Positions 1-7,039 are shown, counted from the stretch's first letter. The stretch is DNA of 9,844 nt from CAYQQJ01 sp964515945 (GCA_964515945.1 CAZEWY010000140.1:1-9844), one strand, 5' to 3'. Numbers and translations are program-made. The notes: a model not told the origin generated them from the letters alone.

Positions 1-956
1 TAGCCGGGAACAATAATCACCGAGCCCGCATTTTTCATGATGAAGGCCGCATCTTCCGCGCTGCCCTGCTTGACCGGGCGGTCGTCGGCGCCGCGAGCGC
101 TGGCGCCAGCGTCGCTGTCACCGCCGAAGCCGCCAAGGATCACGCTGAAGAAGGAGCGGTTCATGGCCTTGCACATGATATAGGACAGAATGGCACCGGA
201 AGAACCGACCAAGGCGCCCGTAACAATCAGCGCATCATTGTGCAGGGTAAAACCGATACCGGCCGCGGCCCACCCCGAATAGGAGTTGAGCATGGACACC
301 ACCACCGGCATGTCGGCGCCACCGATCGGGATGATGATCAGCACACCTATCACAAAGGCCAGGGCGGTCATGGTCCAGAAGACCCAGGGCGACTGGTCGA
401 TGCAGAAGTACACTAGCAGACCGAGAATCACCAGGGCGAAAAACGCATTCAGCAGATGCTGTCCGCCAAAGGAAATCGGCGCACCGGATACCAGACCTTG
501 CAGCTTGGTAAAGGCGATAACGGAGCCGGAGAAGGTGATAGCACCCACCACAACGCCCAGACCCATCTCGATGCGGCTGGGCACGAAGATGCTGCCCTCG
601 GCGGTCAGCAGGTGGAAGGCCGCCGGATTGCTGAAGGCGGCACCGGCCACCAGTACCGCCGCCATGCCGACCAGGCTGTGGAAACCGGCCACCAGTTGCG
701 GCATGGCCGTCATGGGAATGCGCGCGGCTATGGTGATGCCGATTGCGGCGCCGATAGCCAGCGCAATGGCGATCCAGCCATAGGAGGTGACTTCAGGGCT
801 GAGAACGGTGGTTGTTACGGCGATCAACATACCCAGCATGCCCAGCAGGTTGCCGCGCCGCGAGGTTTCCGGTGAGGACAATCCGCGCAGGGCGAGAATG
901 AACAACACGGCCGCCACCAGGTATGCCAGTGAGGTTAAATTTTCCATAAGTGTCAT
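1..956 (-). CDS. pntB: NAD(P) transhydrogenase subunit beta, C-terminal part beyond window
   Basis: This is the membrane and NADP(H)-binding subunit of the proton-translocating transhydrogenase, which uses the proton gradient to reduce NADP+ with NADH at the inner membrane. About 318 residues are visible. The N-terminus reads MTLMENLTSLAYLVAAVLF, followed by many hydrophobic helices (domain II) that include the conserved stretch MTAMPQLVAGFHSLVGM, whose histidine belongs to the proton path in the E. coli protein. The visible end reads MKNAGSVIIVPGY, the entry to the NADP-binding domain III, so the Rossmann fold itself lies outside the window. The start at 956 is preceded by GGGGG (962-966) with a 5-nt spacer. 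A second in-frame ATG at 947 is possible. The start lies 12 nt after the pntAB stop, so the genes are co-transcribed. The identification is secure. Confidence 0.96.
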   Translation of the reverse strand, partial: MTLMENLTSLAYLVAAVLFILALRGLSSPETSRRGNLLGMLGMLIAVTTTVLSPEVTSYGWIAIALAIGAAIGITIAARIPMTAMPQLVAGFHSLVGMAAVLVAGAAFSNPAAFHLLTAEGSIFVPSRIEMGLGVVVGAITFSGSVIAFTKLQGLVSGAPISFGGQHLLNAFFALVILGLLVYFCIDQSPWVFWTMTALAFVIGVLIIIPIGGADMPVVVSMLNSYSGWAAAGIGFTLHNDALIVTGALVGSSGAILSYIMCKAMNRSFFSVILGGFGGDSDAGASARGADDRPVKQGSAEDAAFIMKNAGSVIIVPG

Positions 957-968
957 AAGTGCCCCCGA

Positions 969-1253
969 CTACTTCTTCTTTTTGTACATGGCCAGCATGC
1001 GCTGGGTTACGGCGAAGCCGCCGAAGATATTGATCGCCGCCAGAATCATGGCCACAAAACCGAGAGACTTGGACAGGCTCATGTCGACAGAGCCCACGGC
1101 GACCACGGCACCGACGATAATGACGCTGGAGATGGCATTGGTTACGGCCATCAACGGCGTGTGCAGTGCGGGTGTTACGCTCCATACCACGTAGTAGCCG
1201 ACAAAGATGGCCAACACGAAGATGGATAATTGCGAGATAAATTGCGATTCCAT
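969..1253 (-). CDS. pntAB: NAD(P) transhydrogenase subunit alpha-2 (small membrane part)
   Basis: This 94-residue inner-membrane protein is the C-terminal transmembrane portion of the alpha subunit, encoded as a separate gene as in Rhodospirillum rubrum rather than fused as in E. coli. The sequence shows three or four hydrophobic segments (about residues 7-26, 38-55 and 62-82), the family stretch VTPALHTPLMAVTNAISSVI, and a lysine-rich end (YKKKK) expected on the cytoplasmic side. A strong GGGGAG lies 8 nt before the ATG. The gene begins 18 nt after the pntAA stop and ends 12 nt before pntB. With PntB it forms the proton channel (domain II). Length and motifs match the family. Confidence 0.95.
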   Translation of the reverse strand: MESQFISQLSIFVLAIFVGYYVVWSVTPALHTPLMAVTNAISSVIIVGAVVAVGSVDMSLSKSLGFVAMILAAINIFGGFAVTQRMLAMYKKKK

Positions 1254-1271
1254 TGAGCTTTCTCCCCTTGG

Positions 1272-2441
1272 TTACGCCTGTGGTTGAAAGGCTGAGTGAA
1301 CGATCTGACCGTCGCGGGTCAGGTTGGAATCGGCCAGGATCTGGTCTTCCCAATCGATCTTCAGTTGTTTGTTCTCGACATCCACCATCGGAGTGAGGAA
1401 GTTGAGCAGGTTCTTTGAGTAGAGACTGCTGGCGTCGGCGGACAGGCGGCTGGGCACGTTCAAGTGACCGATAATGCGCACGCCATTGACCTCGACAATT
1501 TCGCCGGGCTTGGACAGGGTGCAGTTGCCGCCCTGTTCCACCGCCAGATCCACAATCACGGAACCGGGGCGCATGCTGTAGACCATCTCATCGTTGATGA
1601 GGGTGGGCGCCTTGCGTCCGGGAATCAGCGCGGTGCAGATGGCGATATCCTGTTTTTTCAGGGTTTCCGCCACCAGCTCGGCCTGTTTGCGTTTGTAGTC
1701 CTCGCTCATTTCCTTGGCGTAGCCGCCAGCGGTTTCCGCGTCCTTCACTTCCTCGGATTCCACCATAATGAACTTGCCGCCGAGGCTCTCCACCTGTTCC
1801 TTGGCCACGGGGCGCACGTCGGTCGCCGACACAATGGCGCCGAGACGCTTGGCGGTGGCGATGGCCTGAAGTCCGGCCACACCCGCGCCCATCACGAAGA
1901 CACGCGCCGGAGCCACAGTGCCCGCCGCCGTCATCATCATCGGCATGGCGCGATCATATTCATGGGCCGCGTCCAGCACGGCGCGATAACCGGCCAGGTT
2001 GCTCTGTGAGCTGAGCACGTCCATGCTTTGCGCGCGGGTAATGCGCGGCACAAATTCCATGGCAAAGGCGGTAATGCCGGCATCGGCGTAGGCCTTCACG
2101 CTTTCCGGCGCGCCGTAGGGCGACAGCACGGAAATCAGCAGTGCGCCTTTTTTCATCAGGCCCAATTCATCGACCTCGCCTTCGCCAGGCAGCTCTTCAC
2201 TTTTCAAAATGGGGCGCTGCACCTTCAGCACTACGTCGGCGTCGCCGAGCAGTGATGACAGGTCGGTTTCAATCGTGGCGCCGGCGGCGGCATAGTCTTC
2301 GTCGGTAAAGCGGCTGCCAATACCGGCGCCCGCTTCAATGGAGACGGAAAAGCCCAGGCTCGAATACTTCTTGACGGTATCCGGCGTGGCGGCAACCCGG
2401 CGCTCGTGCGCCCGGCGTTCCTTGGGTATGGCTATCTTCAT
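1272..2441 (-). CDS. pntAA: NAD(P) transhydrogenase subunit alpha-1 (NAD(H)-binding)
   Basis: This is the soluble NAD(H)-binding domain I of the transhydrogenase, 389 residues and related to alanine dehydrogenase. It starts MKIAIPKERRAHERRVA, the usual family start. RITRAQSMDVLSSQ occupies residues 133-146. The Rossmann loop GAGVAG is at 185-190, with the ribose-binding aspartate D208 in ATDVR. IPGRKAPTLI is at 273-282 and the mobile-loop remnant YSKNLLNF is at 341-348. It lacks the hydrophobic tail found in fused PntA, which is supplied by the next gene. An in-frame ATG at 2492 would add 17 unconserved residues (through TTTTPEREQS). The start at 2441 is preferred because GGGAG lies 6 nt upstream of it and because of family alignment. 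It is first in the pntAA-pntAB-pntB operon. Confidence 0.96.
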   Translation of the reverse strand: MKIAIPKERRAHERRVAATPDTVKKYSSLGFSVSIEAGAGIGSRFTDEDYAAAGATIETDLSSLLGDADVVLKVQRPILKSEELPGEGEVDELGLMKKGALLISVLSPYGAPESVKAYADAGITAFAMEFVPRITRAQSMDVLSSQSNLAGYRAVLDAAHEYDRAMPMMMTAAGTVAPARVFVMGAGVAGLQAIATAKRLGAIVSATDVRPVAKEQVESLGGKFIMVESEEVKDAETAGGYAKEMSEDYKRKQAELVAETLKKQDIAICTALIPGRKAPTLINDEMVYSMRPGSVIVDLAVEQGGNCTLSKPGEIVEVNGVRIIGHLNVPSRLSADASSLYSKNLLNFLTPMVDVENKQLKIDWEDQILADSNLTRDGQIVHSAFQPQA

Positions 2442-2447
2442 AGACTG

Positions 2448-2452
2448 CTCCC
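2448..2452 (-). promoter_or_regulatory. Ribosome binding site deciding the pntAA start
   Basis: On the minus strand GGGAG is followed by a 6-nt spacer and then ATG at 2441. This favours the 389-residue form that begins MKIAIPKE over the longer open frame starting at 2492. Confidence 0.75.
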
Positions 2453-2572
2453 GTTCTGGGGTTGTTGTTGTGCGACCATTTTCTCTTGCCATGGCCTTGG
2501 TAGCGTTTTTCGCCTTTTATTGGGCGTCTGCAGGGCAGGCGCCTTTTCGCGGGTCTAGTCGCCCGCTTGTGT

Positions 2573-2600
2573 CGCTCGATCGTTCAGGACGGATCGAGCG
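2573..2600. repeat. Inverted repeat in the uxaA-pntAA gap
   Basis: The perfect 9-bp arms CGCTCGATC (2573-2581) and GATCGAGCG (2592-2600) flank a 10-nt loop. The repeat sits about 130 nt upstream of the pntAA start. Neither strand shows a T-run after the stem, so an ordinary intrinsic terminator is unlikely. It may be a leader-RNA structure or a protein site. The rest of the 275-bp gap (2442-2716) shows no convincing gene and no clear terminator for uxaA. A weak promoter-like pair on the minus strand (TTGATT, 17 nt, CAGTAT) was seen around 2627-2655 but is not firm. Confidence 0.5.
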
Positions 2601-2716
2601 CAGGGTTCAGGAGGGTAGAGTGATACTGCACCAGCTGTTGGGCTTAATCAACCAGGGAATGGGTGAAGCGGGAGGGCTTGTTCAGCGTGATGCGGTGTCT
2701 CGAGCCTTTTCCAGAA

Positions 2717-4243
2717 CTAAACCACCGCGCCGATTTTCCAGGGATTGAACTCATTGTCACCATAACCCAGGTCTTCACTCTTGCTCTTTTCTCCGGAGGC
2801 TATGGCCAATATGCGCTCAAAAATTTCCTGGCCGCAGCTGGCGACGCTGTGTTCGCCGCTCAGAATGCTGCCGCAGTTGATGTCGACGTCTTCTTTCATA
2901 TGCTCATAAAGCTCGGTGTTGCTGGCGAGCTTGATGCTGGGCACGGGTTTGAAGCCGAACGCAGAGCCGCGCCCCGTGGTGAAGGCGACAACCGTGGCGC
3001 CAGAGGCAACCTGACCCGTTACCGACACGGGATCAAAGCCGGGGCTGTCCATGAACACCAGGCCTTTCTCGGTCACGGGTTCCGCATAGAGATAGACCGC
3101 CGTCATGGTGGTGGAACCGCTCTTCGCCTGGGCGCCCAGTGACTTTTCCATGATGGTTGTCAATCCGCCGACCTTGTTGCCCGGGGAGGGATTGTTGTTG
3201 AGTTCGAATCCGCTGCGGTGGGTGTAGTCTTCCCACCAGCGGATTCTTTCCAGCAACTGCTCGGCCACTTCCGGTGTGACGGACCTCTGGGTCAGCAAAT
3301 GTTCGGCGCCGTATATTTCCGGGGTTTCCGAATAGATTACCGTGCCGCCGTGGCGCACCAGAATATCAGCTGCCACGCCCAGGGCGGGGTTGGCCGTAAT
3401 GCCGGAAAAGGCATCGGAGCCGCCACACTGCACCGCCAGCATCAGTTCGCTTGCCGGTGCCGTCTCTCGCTGACAACGGTTGACCCTGGGCAACATGGCC
3501 TGAACTTGCGCTACGCCTTTTTCGATGGACGCCCGAGTGCCGCCGGCCTCCTGAATGGTGAAAGCCTGGAAGCTGTCGCCGTTGGCCAGGCCGCTCTCAT
3601 CCAGAATACGCTGTACCTGCATGGTCTCGCAGCCAAGCCCGACCATGAGTACGCCGCCGAAATTCGGATGGCGGGCGTAGCCCTCAAAAGTGCGTCTCAA
3701 GGTTTCATAGCCTTCGCCCTCGGCGCGCATGCCGCAGCCGGTTTCATGGGTAAAGGCCACCACGCCGTCGACGTTGGGATAATCATCCAGAGCGCCGGGG
3801 TGATTGAAATGCGCCGCTATGTTGCGCGCGACCGTGGCTGAACAATTGACCGTGGTCAGGATCGCAATGAAATTGCGCGTTCCGAATTTGCCGTTGGGTC
3901 GCTTGTAGCCCTGGAAGCTTGCGCGCTGCTCCACCGGCACATAGTCCGTGGGCCGCGCGTGACGACAAAAGCCGTAGTCCTTGGCATAGTCGCCGACCAC
4001 GCAATTGTGCTCATGGACGTGTTCGCCCGGTCCAATATCCTCTTTGGCGAAGCCGATAAACTGCCCATACTTGAGTATGGGTTCGCCCTGTTTAATGGGG
4101 ACCACGGCCACCTTGTGCATGGCGGGAATAGTGCTCTGGGCCGTTATCTTGTGTCCACCGACGGACAAGTGTACGCCCCGGGTTGCCGTTACCAGCAGTA
4201 CCGCGACGTTATCCTGTTCGTGCAGGTGAATAATATTGCTCAC
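2717..4243 (-). CDS. uxaA: Altronate dehydratase / galactarate dehydratase family protein
   Basis: This cytoplasmic, metal-dependent sugar-acid dehydratase is 508 residues, full length for the family. The UxaA reaction turns D-altronate into 2-keto-3-deoxygluconate in galacturonate breakdown; the sister enzyme GarD dehydrates galactarate. An N-terminal SAF-type domain (about residues 8-80) ends in GEHVHEHN (73-80). The large catalytic domain carries HETGCG (166-171), GLGCE (202-206), QCGGSDAFSGITANP (272-286), NPSPGNK (351-357) and FTTGRG (421-426). Several stretches (RETAPASEL, YPNVDGVV, QVASG) read more like E. coli GarD than E. coli UxaA, so substrate is not settled. The start is GTG. The N-terminal pattern xIIHLHEQDNVAV fits the family, and GAGG lies about 11 nt upstream. 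It is divergent from the regulator gene, which supports a role in hexuronate use. Confidence 0.9.
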   Translation of the reverse strand: MSNIIHLHEQDNVAVLLVTATRGVHLSVGGHKITAQSTIPAMHKVAVVPIKQGEPILKYGQFIGFAKEDIGPGEHVHEHNCVVGDYAKDYGFCRHARPTDYVPVEQRASFQGYKRPNGKFGTRNFIAILTTVNCSATVARNIAAHFNHPGALDDYPNVDGVVAFTHETGCGMRAEGEGYETLRRTFEGYARHPNFGGVLMVGLGCETMQVQRILDESGLANGDSFQAFTIQEAGGTRASIEKGVAQVQAMLPRVNRCQRETAPASELMLAVQCGGSDAFSGITANPALGVAADILVRHGGTVIYSETPEIYGAEHLLTQRSVTPEVAEQLLERIRWWEDYTHRSGFELNNNPSPGNKVGGLTTIMEKSLGAQAKSGSTTMTAVYLYAEPVTEKGLVFMDSPGFDPVSVTGQVASGATVVAFTTGRGSAFGFKPVPSIKLASNTELYEHMKEDVDINCGSILSGEHSVASCGQEIFERILAIASGEKSKSEDLGYGDNEFNPWKIGAVV

Positions 4244-4357
4244 TTCGGGGGTATCCTCAAATCCGGTCCCGGAGAATACTCAGGCGGAAACTACAAAAAT
4301 GTGTCCAGAAAGATGGCTCGAACTGCCGCCTCTTGGGATTGACTGGTGTCTGGATGA

Positions 4358-4386
4358 AATTTAGCATCTTATTGGTAAGACCGCAA
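4358..4386 (-). promoter_or_regulatory. Candidate sigma-70 promoter of uxaA
   Basis: On the minus strand TTGCGG (4381-4386) is followed by a 17-nt spacer and TAAATT (4358-4363). These match the consensus at 3 of 6 and 4 of 6 positions, so the call is modest. Its spacer contains the operator-like TTGGTAAGACC, so a bound repressor would block it. The transcript would have a leader of about 108 nt before the GTG start. Confidence 0.4.
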
Positions 4387-4402
4387 TGTCATTTTTGGTA
4401 AG
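4371..4402. promoter_or_regulatory. Candidate operator half-sites for the FCD regulator
   Basis: TTGGTAAG occurs twice as a direct repeat, at 4372-4379 and 4395-4402, and TGGTAA occurs again at 4445-4450. The first copy continues as TGGTAAGACCG, which matches the TNGTNNNACNA pattern known for FadR-type GntR regulators at all but the last fixed base. It is flanked by ATTG and CAAT, themselves inverted. Placement between divergent uxaA and regulator genes is what an autoregulating hexuronate repressor would need. Confidence 0.5.
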
Positions 4403-4424
4403 GCTAAGTGGTTTGGGCATTGCC

Positions 4425-4453
4425 TTGTGACTGCCAATCCACTCTGGTAAAAT
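4425..4453 (+). promoter_or_regulatory. Candidate sigma-70 promoter of the GntR-family regulator
   Basis: TTGTGA (4425-4430) is followed by a spacer of exactly 17 nt and TAAAAT (4448-4453), a 5-of-6 match to the -10 consensus. The leader would be about 45 nt. The -10 box lies inside the imperfect palindrome GGTAAAATTTGCC (4446-4458, five of six pairs), which begins with another copy of the GGTAA half-site. This suggests autorepression. Confidence 0.55.
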
Positions 4454-4504
4454 TTGCCCGTACGCACTCCCCGTGCCCCCTTCATGTGATCAGGTAGAAT
4501 AATA

Positions 4505-5272
4505 ATGGCGTTTCCAGGAATCGAAATCAGCGGCCGAGGCGGACGGCTTTACCACCGGGTTGCCGAGCAGTTGGCCGAAGTCATTTCCGCGGGCGAATAT
4601 CCCGAAGGTTCGCGCCTGCCGGCGGAACGCAAGCTGGCGGAAAGATTCAACGTCAGTCGCCCCACCATACGCGAGGCCATTATTGCTCTCGAGCTGGCCG
4701 GTTGCGTGGAGGTCAAGGGCGGGTCGGGGGTATACGTCACCTCCGGCGGTTCAAGTAATTTCAACGCCACAGAGCGGGATCTTGGCCCCTTTGAAATTCT
4801 GGAGGCGCGCATACTGTTCGAAGGCGAGGCCGCCGGCCTGGCCGCGACTCATATCAGTGATGAGGAAATTGAAGAGCTGCGCGAAGCCCTGGCCGACATG
4901 ATTCGCGAGAATGAAAATCCCTCCGCCAAGGAGGCGGCGGATGAGCGCTTCCACCTGACGATTGCCAAGGCGACGCACAATGAGGCCATTGTGTCTGTGT
5001 GCGAGCATCTGTGGCAACTGCGCAACAGTTCTTCCATCTCCACGCGCATTCTGGAAAAAGTACGCATGGCGGGCTCCCGGCCGCAGATCAGCGAACATCA
5101 GGCGATATTCGATGCGCTGGAAAGACGGGATCCAAAAGCCGCCACCGCGGCTATGCGCGACCATTTGACCCGGGTGATCACCCAGATGCTCGACGCTACC
5201 GAAGCGGAAGCCGTGGAAGAAGCGCGCCGCAAGGTCAAGCGGGACAGGGACCGCTTTTCCCTGGGCCGCTAA
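4505..5272 (+). CDS. GntR-family transcriptional regulator, FCD domain (ExuR/UxuR-like)
   Basis: This is a 255-residue DNA-binding regulator. Residues 14-79 form a winged helix-turn-helix, with RLPAERKLAERFNVSRPTIR at 37-56 followed by EAIIALELAGCVEV and the wing GGSGVYV. GPFEILEARILFE (94-106) opens the FCD ligand domain, as in E. coli UxuR (GPFELLQARQLLE). The FCD metal ligands are present: D146 and H150 in DERFH, H198 in EHQAIF, and H220 in RDHL. These proteins usually repress until a sugar acid such as galacturonate, glucuronate or altronate binds. AGGT lies 9 nt before the ATG. It is divergent from uxaA and upstream of the pectin enzymes, so it is probably their local regulator. The exact ligand cannot be read from sequence. 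Confidence 0.9.
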   Translation: MAFPGIEISGRGGRLYHRVAEQLAEVISAGEYPEGSRLPAERKLAERFNVSRPTIREAIIALELAGCVEVKGGSGVYVTSGGSSNFNATERDLGPFEILEARILFEGEAAGLAATHISDEEIEELREALADMIRENENPSAKEAADERFHLTIAKATHNEAIVSVCEHLWQLRNSSSISTRILEKVRMAGSRPQISEHQAIFDALERRDPKAATAAMRDHLTRVITQMLDATEAEAVEEARRKVKRDRDRFSLGR

Positions 5273-5292
5273 TTTGGACTCTGTTCTGCCCC

Positions 5293-5313
5293 GGGGTATA
5301 GCTGCTATACCCC
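5293..5313. terminator. Strong hairpin after the regulator gene; terminator or operator
   Basis: Perfect 9-bp arms GGGGTATAG (5293-5301) and CTATACCCC (5305-5313) close a 3-nt loop 20 nt after the regulator stop codon. The position suits transcription termination. The sequence after the stem on the plus strand (TCTACAG) has no T-run, so it would be an atypical intrinsic terminator. It could instead be a protein-binding palindrome. The rest of the 264-bp gap (5273-5536) holds the palindrome and shared element listed next, plus a pyrimidine-rich stretch at about 5351-5394. Confidence 0.45.
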
Positions 5314-5394
5314 TCTACAGTTTGGCTTCGCTACAACGGTGATTCGAGATTTTCTGTCCCTTCTTCTCTTGCTTCCCCCTTGCTTCTACTCCCC

Positions 5395-5406
5395 ATGACA
5401 TGTCAT
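5395..5406. promoter_or_regulatory. 12-bp perfect palindrome upstream of the GH28 gene
   Basis: ATGACATGTCAT is its own reverse complement. It ends 2 nt before a block shared with the upstream region of the DUF4861-GH105 gene, where a longer palindrome stands in the same relative place. Its first half contains ATGACA, a 5-of-6 match to a -35 box, followed after 15 nt by TGTAAT (5416-5421, 5 of 6 to a -10). That spacing is short for a sigma-70 promoter, so promoter status is uncertain. Confidence 0.4.
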
Positions 5407-5408
5407 AC

Positions 5409-5440
5409 CCAATCATGTAATCTGGCTAGGCCAATTTACG
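5409..5440 (+). promoter_or_regulatory. Shared upstream element, copy 1 (GH28 gene)
   Basis: The segment CCAAT, 7 nt, then TCTGGCTAGGCCAATTTACG aligns with 7061-7091 at 22 of 32 columns with a single gap. It ends 96 nt before the GH28 start; the other copy ends 99 nt before its gene. It includes the small inverted repeat TGGC-TAG-GCCA (5423-5433). This is probably a common regulatory site or promoter region for the two pectin genes. Confidence 0.45.
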
Positions 5441-5536
5441 GGATTTTTTAACTCAAACGCTGACTAAACCTCGCTTCGATCCTGTGGTCATAGCGGGTGC
5501 GAACCATAATTAATAAGGACGAATAAGGAGACATGC

Positions 5537-6988
5537 ATGTATCCCATCAGTCGCCGCGCTTTTCTGACCTCCATCGCCGGGAGTGCGGCAAGCTGTACGC
5601 TCATAGGTACCCAGGGCTGTGCCCAGTGGGGCACTCAAACCGATACCCAAGTCAAAAACATTCAAGACGATCAGCACGTCCAGGACTGGGCCATGGCCGA
5701 CGAGATTCGCCGGCAGACGCTGGTGCCGGAGTTTCCCCCGGCCATTTTTGACATTCGCGATTACGGCGCCGTCAGCGACGCCGAAACAGACAATAGCGCG
5801 GCCTTCGCCGCCGCCATTGATGCCTGTGCCGCCGCCGGCGGTGGCCGCGTGCTGGTCATTGAGGGAAACTACCTGACCGGACCGATTCACCTGAAGTCGA
5901 ATATCAATCTTCATGTGGATGAAGGTGCCCGTATTCGTTTTGTCACCGATCCACAAAGCTATCTCCCGGAAGTGTTTACCCGCTGGGAGGGCATGGAATT
6001 CATGGGTTATTCGCCGCTGATCTACGCCTACAAGCAGAAGAATATCGCGATTACCGGCAAGGGCGTGCTGGATGGCCAGGCCAACCGCACCACATGGTGG
6101 CCCTGGAAGGGCGGCGAGAAGTGGGGTGTGGACGGTATGCCCACTCAACACGCCGGCCGCGCCCAACTGGAGCGGGATGTTGCCGCCGGCGTGCCGGCTG
6201 AGCGGCGCCACTACAGTGAAGGTTTTTATTTTCGCCCGCCCTTCGTGCAGCCGTATCTGTGCGAAAACGTGCTGATCGAGGGGGTGAAAATCGTCAGCGC
6301 GCCCTTCTGGCTGCTCAATCCCGTGCTCTGTGAGAATGTCACGGTGCGCGGAGTCACACTCGCCAGCCTGGGTCCCAACTCCGACGGCTGCGACCCCGAG
6401 TCCTGCAAGAATGTGGTGATCGAAAACTGCTATTTCGATACCGGCGATGACTGCATTGCCATCAAATCGGGGCGCAACGCCGACGGTCGCCGCGTCAACC
6501 GGCCGGCGGAAAATATCGTAATTGCCAATTGTCAGATGCGCGCCGGGCACGGCGGAGTGGTGATTGGTAGCGAGATTTCCGGCGGTGCGCGCAATATTTT
6601 TGCCGAAAACTGTGAAATGAGCAGCCCGGATCTGGAGCGCGGTATCCGTATAAAAACCAACTCCGTGCGCGGTGGTTTGATAGAGCACTTGCGCTATCGC
6701 AGTATCACGATTGGAGAAGTGCAGGACGCTATCGTAATCAATTTCTATTATGAGGAAGGCGATGCGGGCCGCTTCGATCCCACGGTAAGAGATATCGAGA
6801 TCCGCGACCTGGTCTGCAAGAAAGCGAAAAACGTGTTCCAGATACGCGGCTTTGCCCGCGCGCCCATCACCGACCTGAGAATCATCAACGCGCACTTCGA
6901 AAATGCCGAGGATCCCGGCGTGATCGAGCATGTGGATAATCTGGTGGTGAGGAATGTCACCATCAACGGTGAAGTATTCGAAGTATAA
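5537..6988 (+). CDS. GH28 polygalacturonase (exo-type likely), Tat-exported
   Basis: This 483-residue glycoside hydrolase is predicted to cleave alpha-1,4-galacturonan outside the cytoplasm. The N-terminus has a twin-arginine motif SRRAFL (5-10) followed by a hydrophobic stretch, then a cysteine (GTQGC, C28) in a poor lipobox. The parallel beta-helix entry FDIRDYGAVSDAETDNSAAF is at 71-90. All four GH28 signatures are present: NSDG (D283), GDD (D304, D305), GHGG (H338) and RIKT (R371, K373). WEGMEFMGYSPLIYAY followed by ITGKGVLDGQ and WWPWKGG resembles bacterial exo-acting members, but exo versus endo action is inferred. The start at 5537 has AGGAG 6 nt upstream. An ATG 4 nt earlier (5533) is in another frame. 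With the downstream GH105 gene it forms a homogalacturonan module. Confidence 0.92.
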   Translation: MYPISRRAFLTSIAGSAASCTLIGTQGCAQWGTQTDTQVKNIQDDQHVQDWAMADEIRRQTLVPEFPPAIFDIRDYGAVSDAETDNSAAFAAAIDACAAAGGGRVLVIEGNYLTGPIHLKSNINLHVDEGARIRFVTDPQSYLPEVFTRWEGMEFMGYSPLIYAYKQKNIAITGKGVLDGQANRTTWWPWKGGEKWGVDGMPTQHAGRAQLERDVAAGVPAERRHYSEGFYFRPPFVQPYLCENVLIEGVKIVSAPFWLLNPVLCENVTVRGVTLASLGPNSDGCDPESCKNVVIENCYFDTGDDCIAIKSGRNADGRRVNRPAENIVIANCQMRAGHGGVVIGSEISGGARNIFAENCEMSSPDLERGIRIKTNSVRGGLIEHLRYRSITIGEVQDAIVINFYYEEGDAGRFDPTVRDIEIRDLVCKKAKNVFQIRGFARAPITDLRIINAHFENAEDPGVIEHVDNLVVRNVTINGEVFEV

Positions 6989-7002
6989 GTCCGACCTGCC
7001 CG

Positions 7003-7035
7003 CTATCCGCGATAGAAACCCCGTCCGGGGCTTTT
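7003..7035 (+). terminator. Candidate terminator after the GH28 gene
   Basis: Two small hairpins follow the stop codon. The first is CTATC-CGC-GATAG (7003-7015). The second is CCCC-GTCC-GGGG (7019-7030), followed by CTTTTG. The second stem with its four-T tail resembles a short intrinsic terminator, weak to moderate in strength, so read-through into the next gene is possible. Confidence 0.4.
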
Positions 7036-7039
7036 GATC

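Noticed and set aside
286..875. Plus-strand open frames overlapping pntB
   Set aside because: They lie opposite conserved transmembrane sequence of PntB. Their content (repeated P, T, A, M or H, G, Q) reflects the reverse complement of membrane codons.
2442..2492. Extended PntAA start at 2492
   Set aside because: The extra 17 residues are low-complexity and outside the family alignment; the ATG at 2441 has a well-placed GGGAG.
4425..4437. TTGTGACTGCCAA as another copy of the CTGGTCAGCCAA-type site
   Set aside because: Only the ends match (TG and GCCAA); the middle differs. It overlaps the candidate -35 box of the regulator gene, so similarity may be chance.
5599..5623. Lipobox in the GH28 protein (TQGC, C28)
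   Set aside because: Positions -3 and -2 (T, Q) are poor for signal peptidase II. The Tat motif is clear, but lipidation is not supported enough to call.
5533..5751. Alternative ATG at 5533 just before the GH28 start
   Set aside because: It is in a different frame, gives a 72-residue product with no features, and the spacing from AGGAG to ATG is better for 5537.
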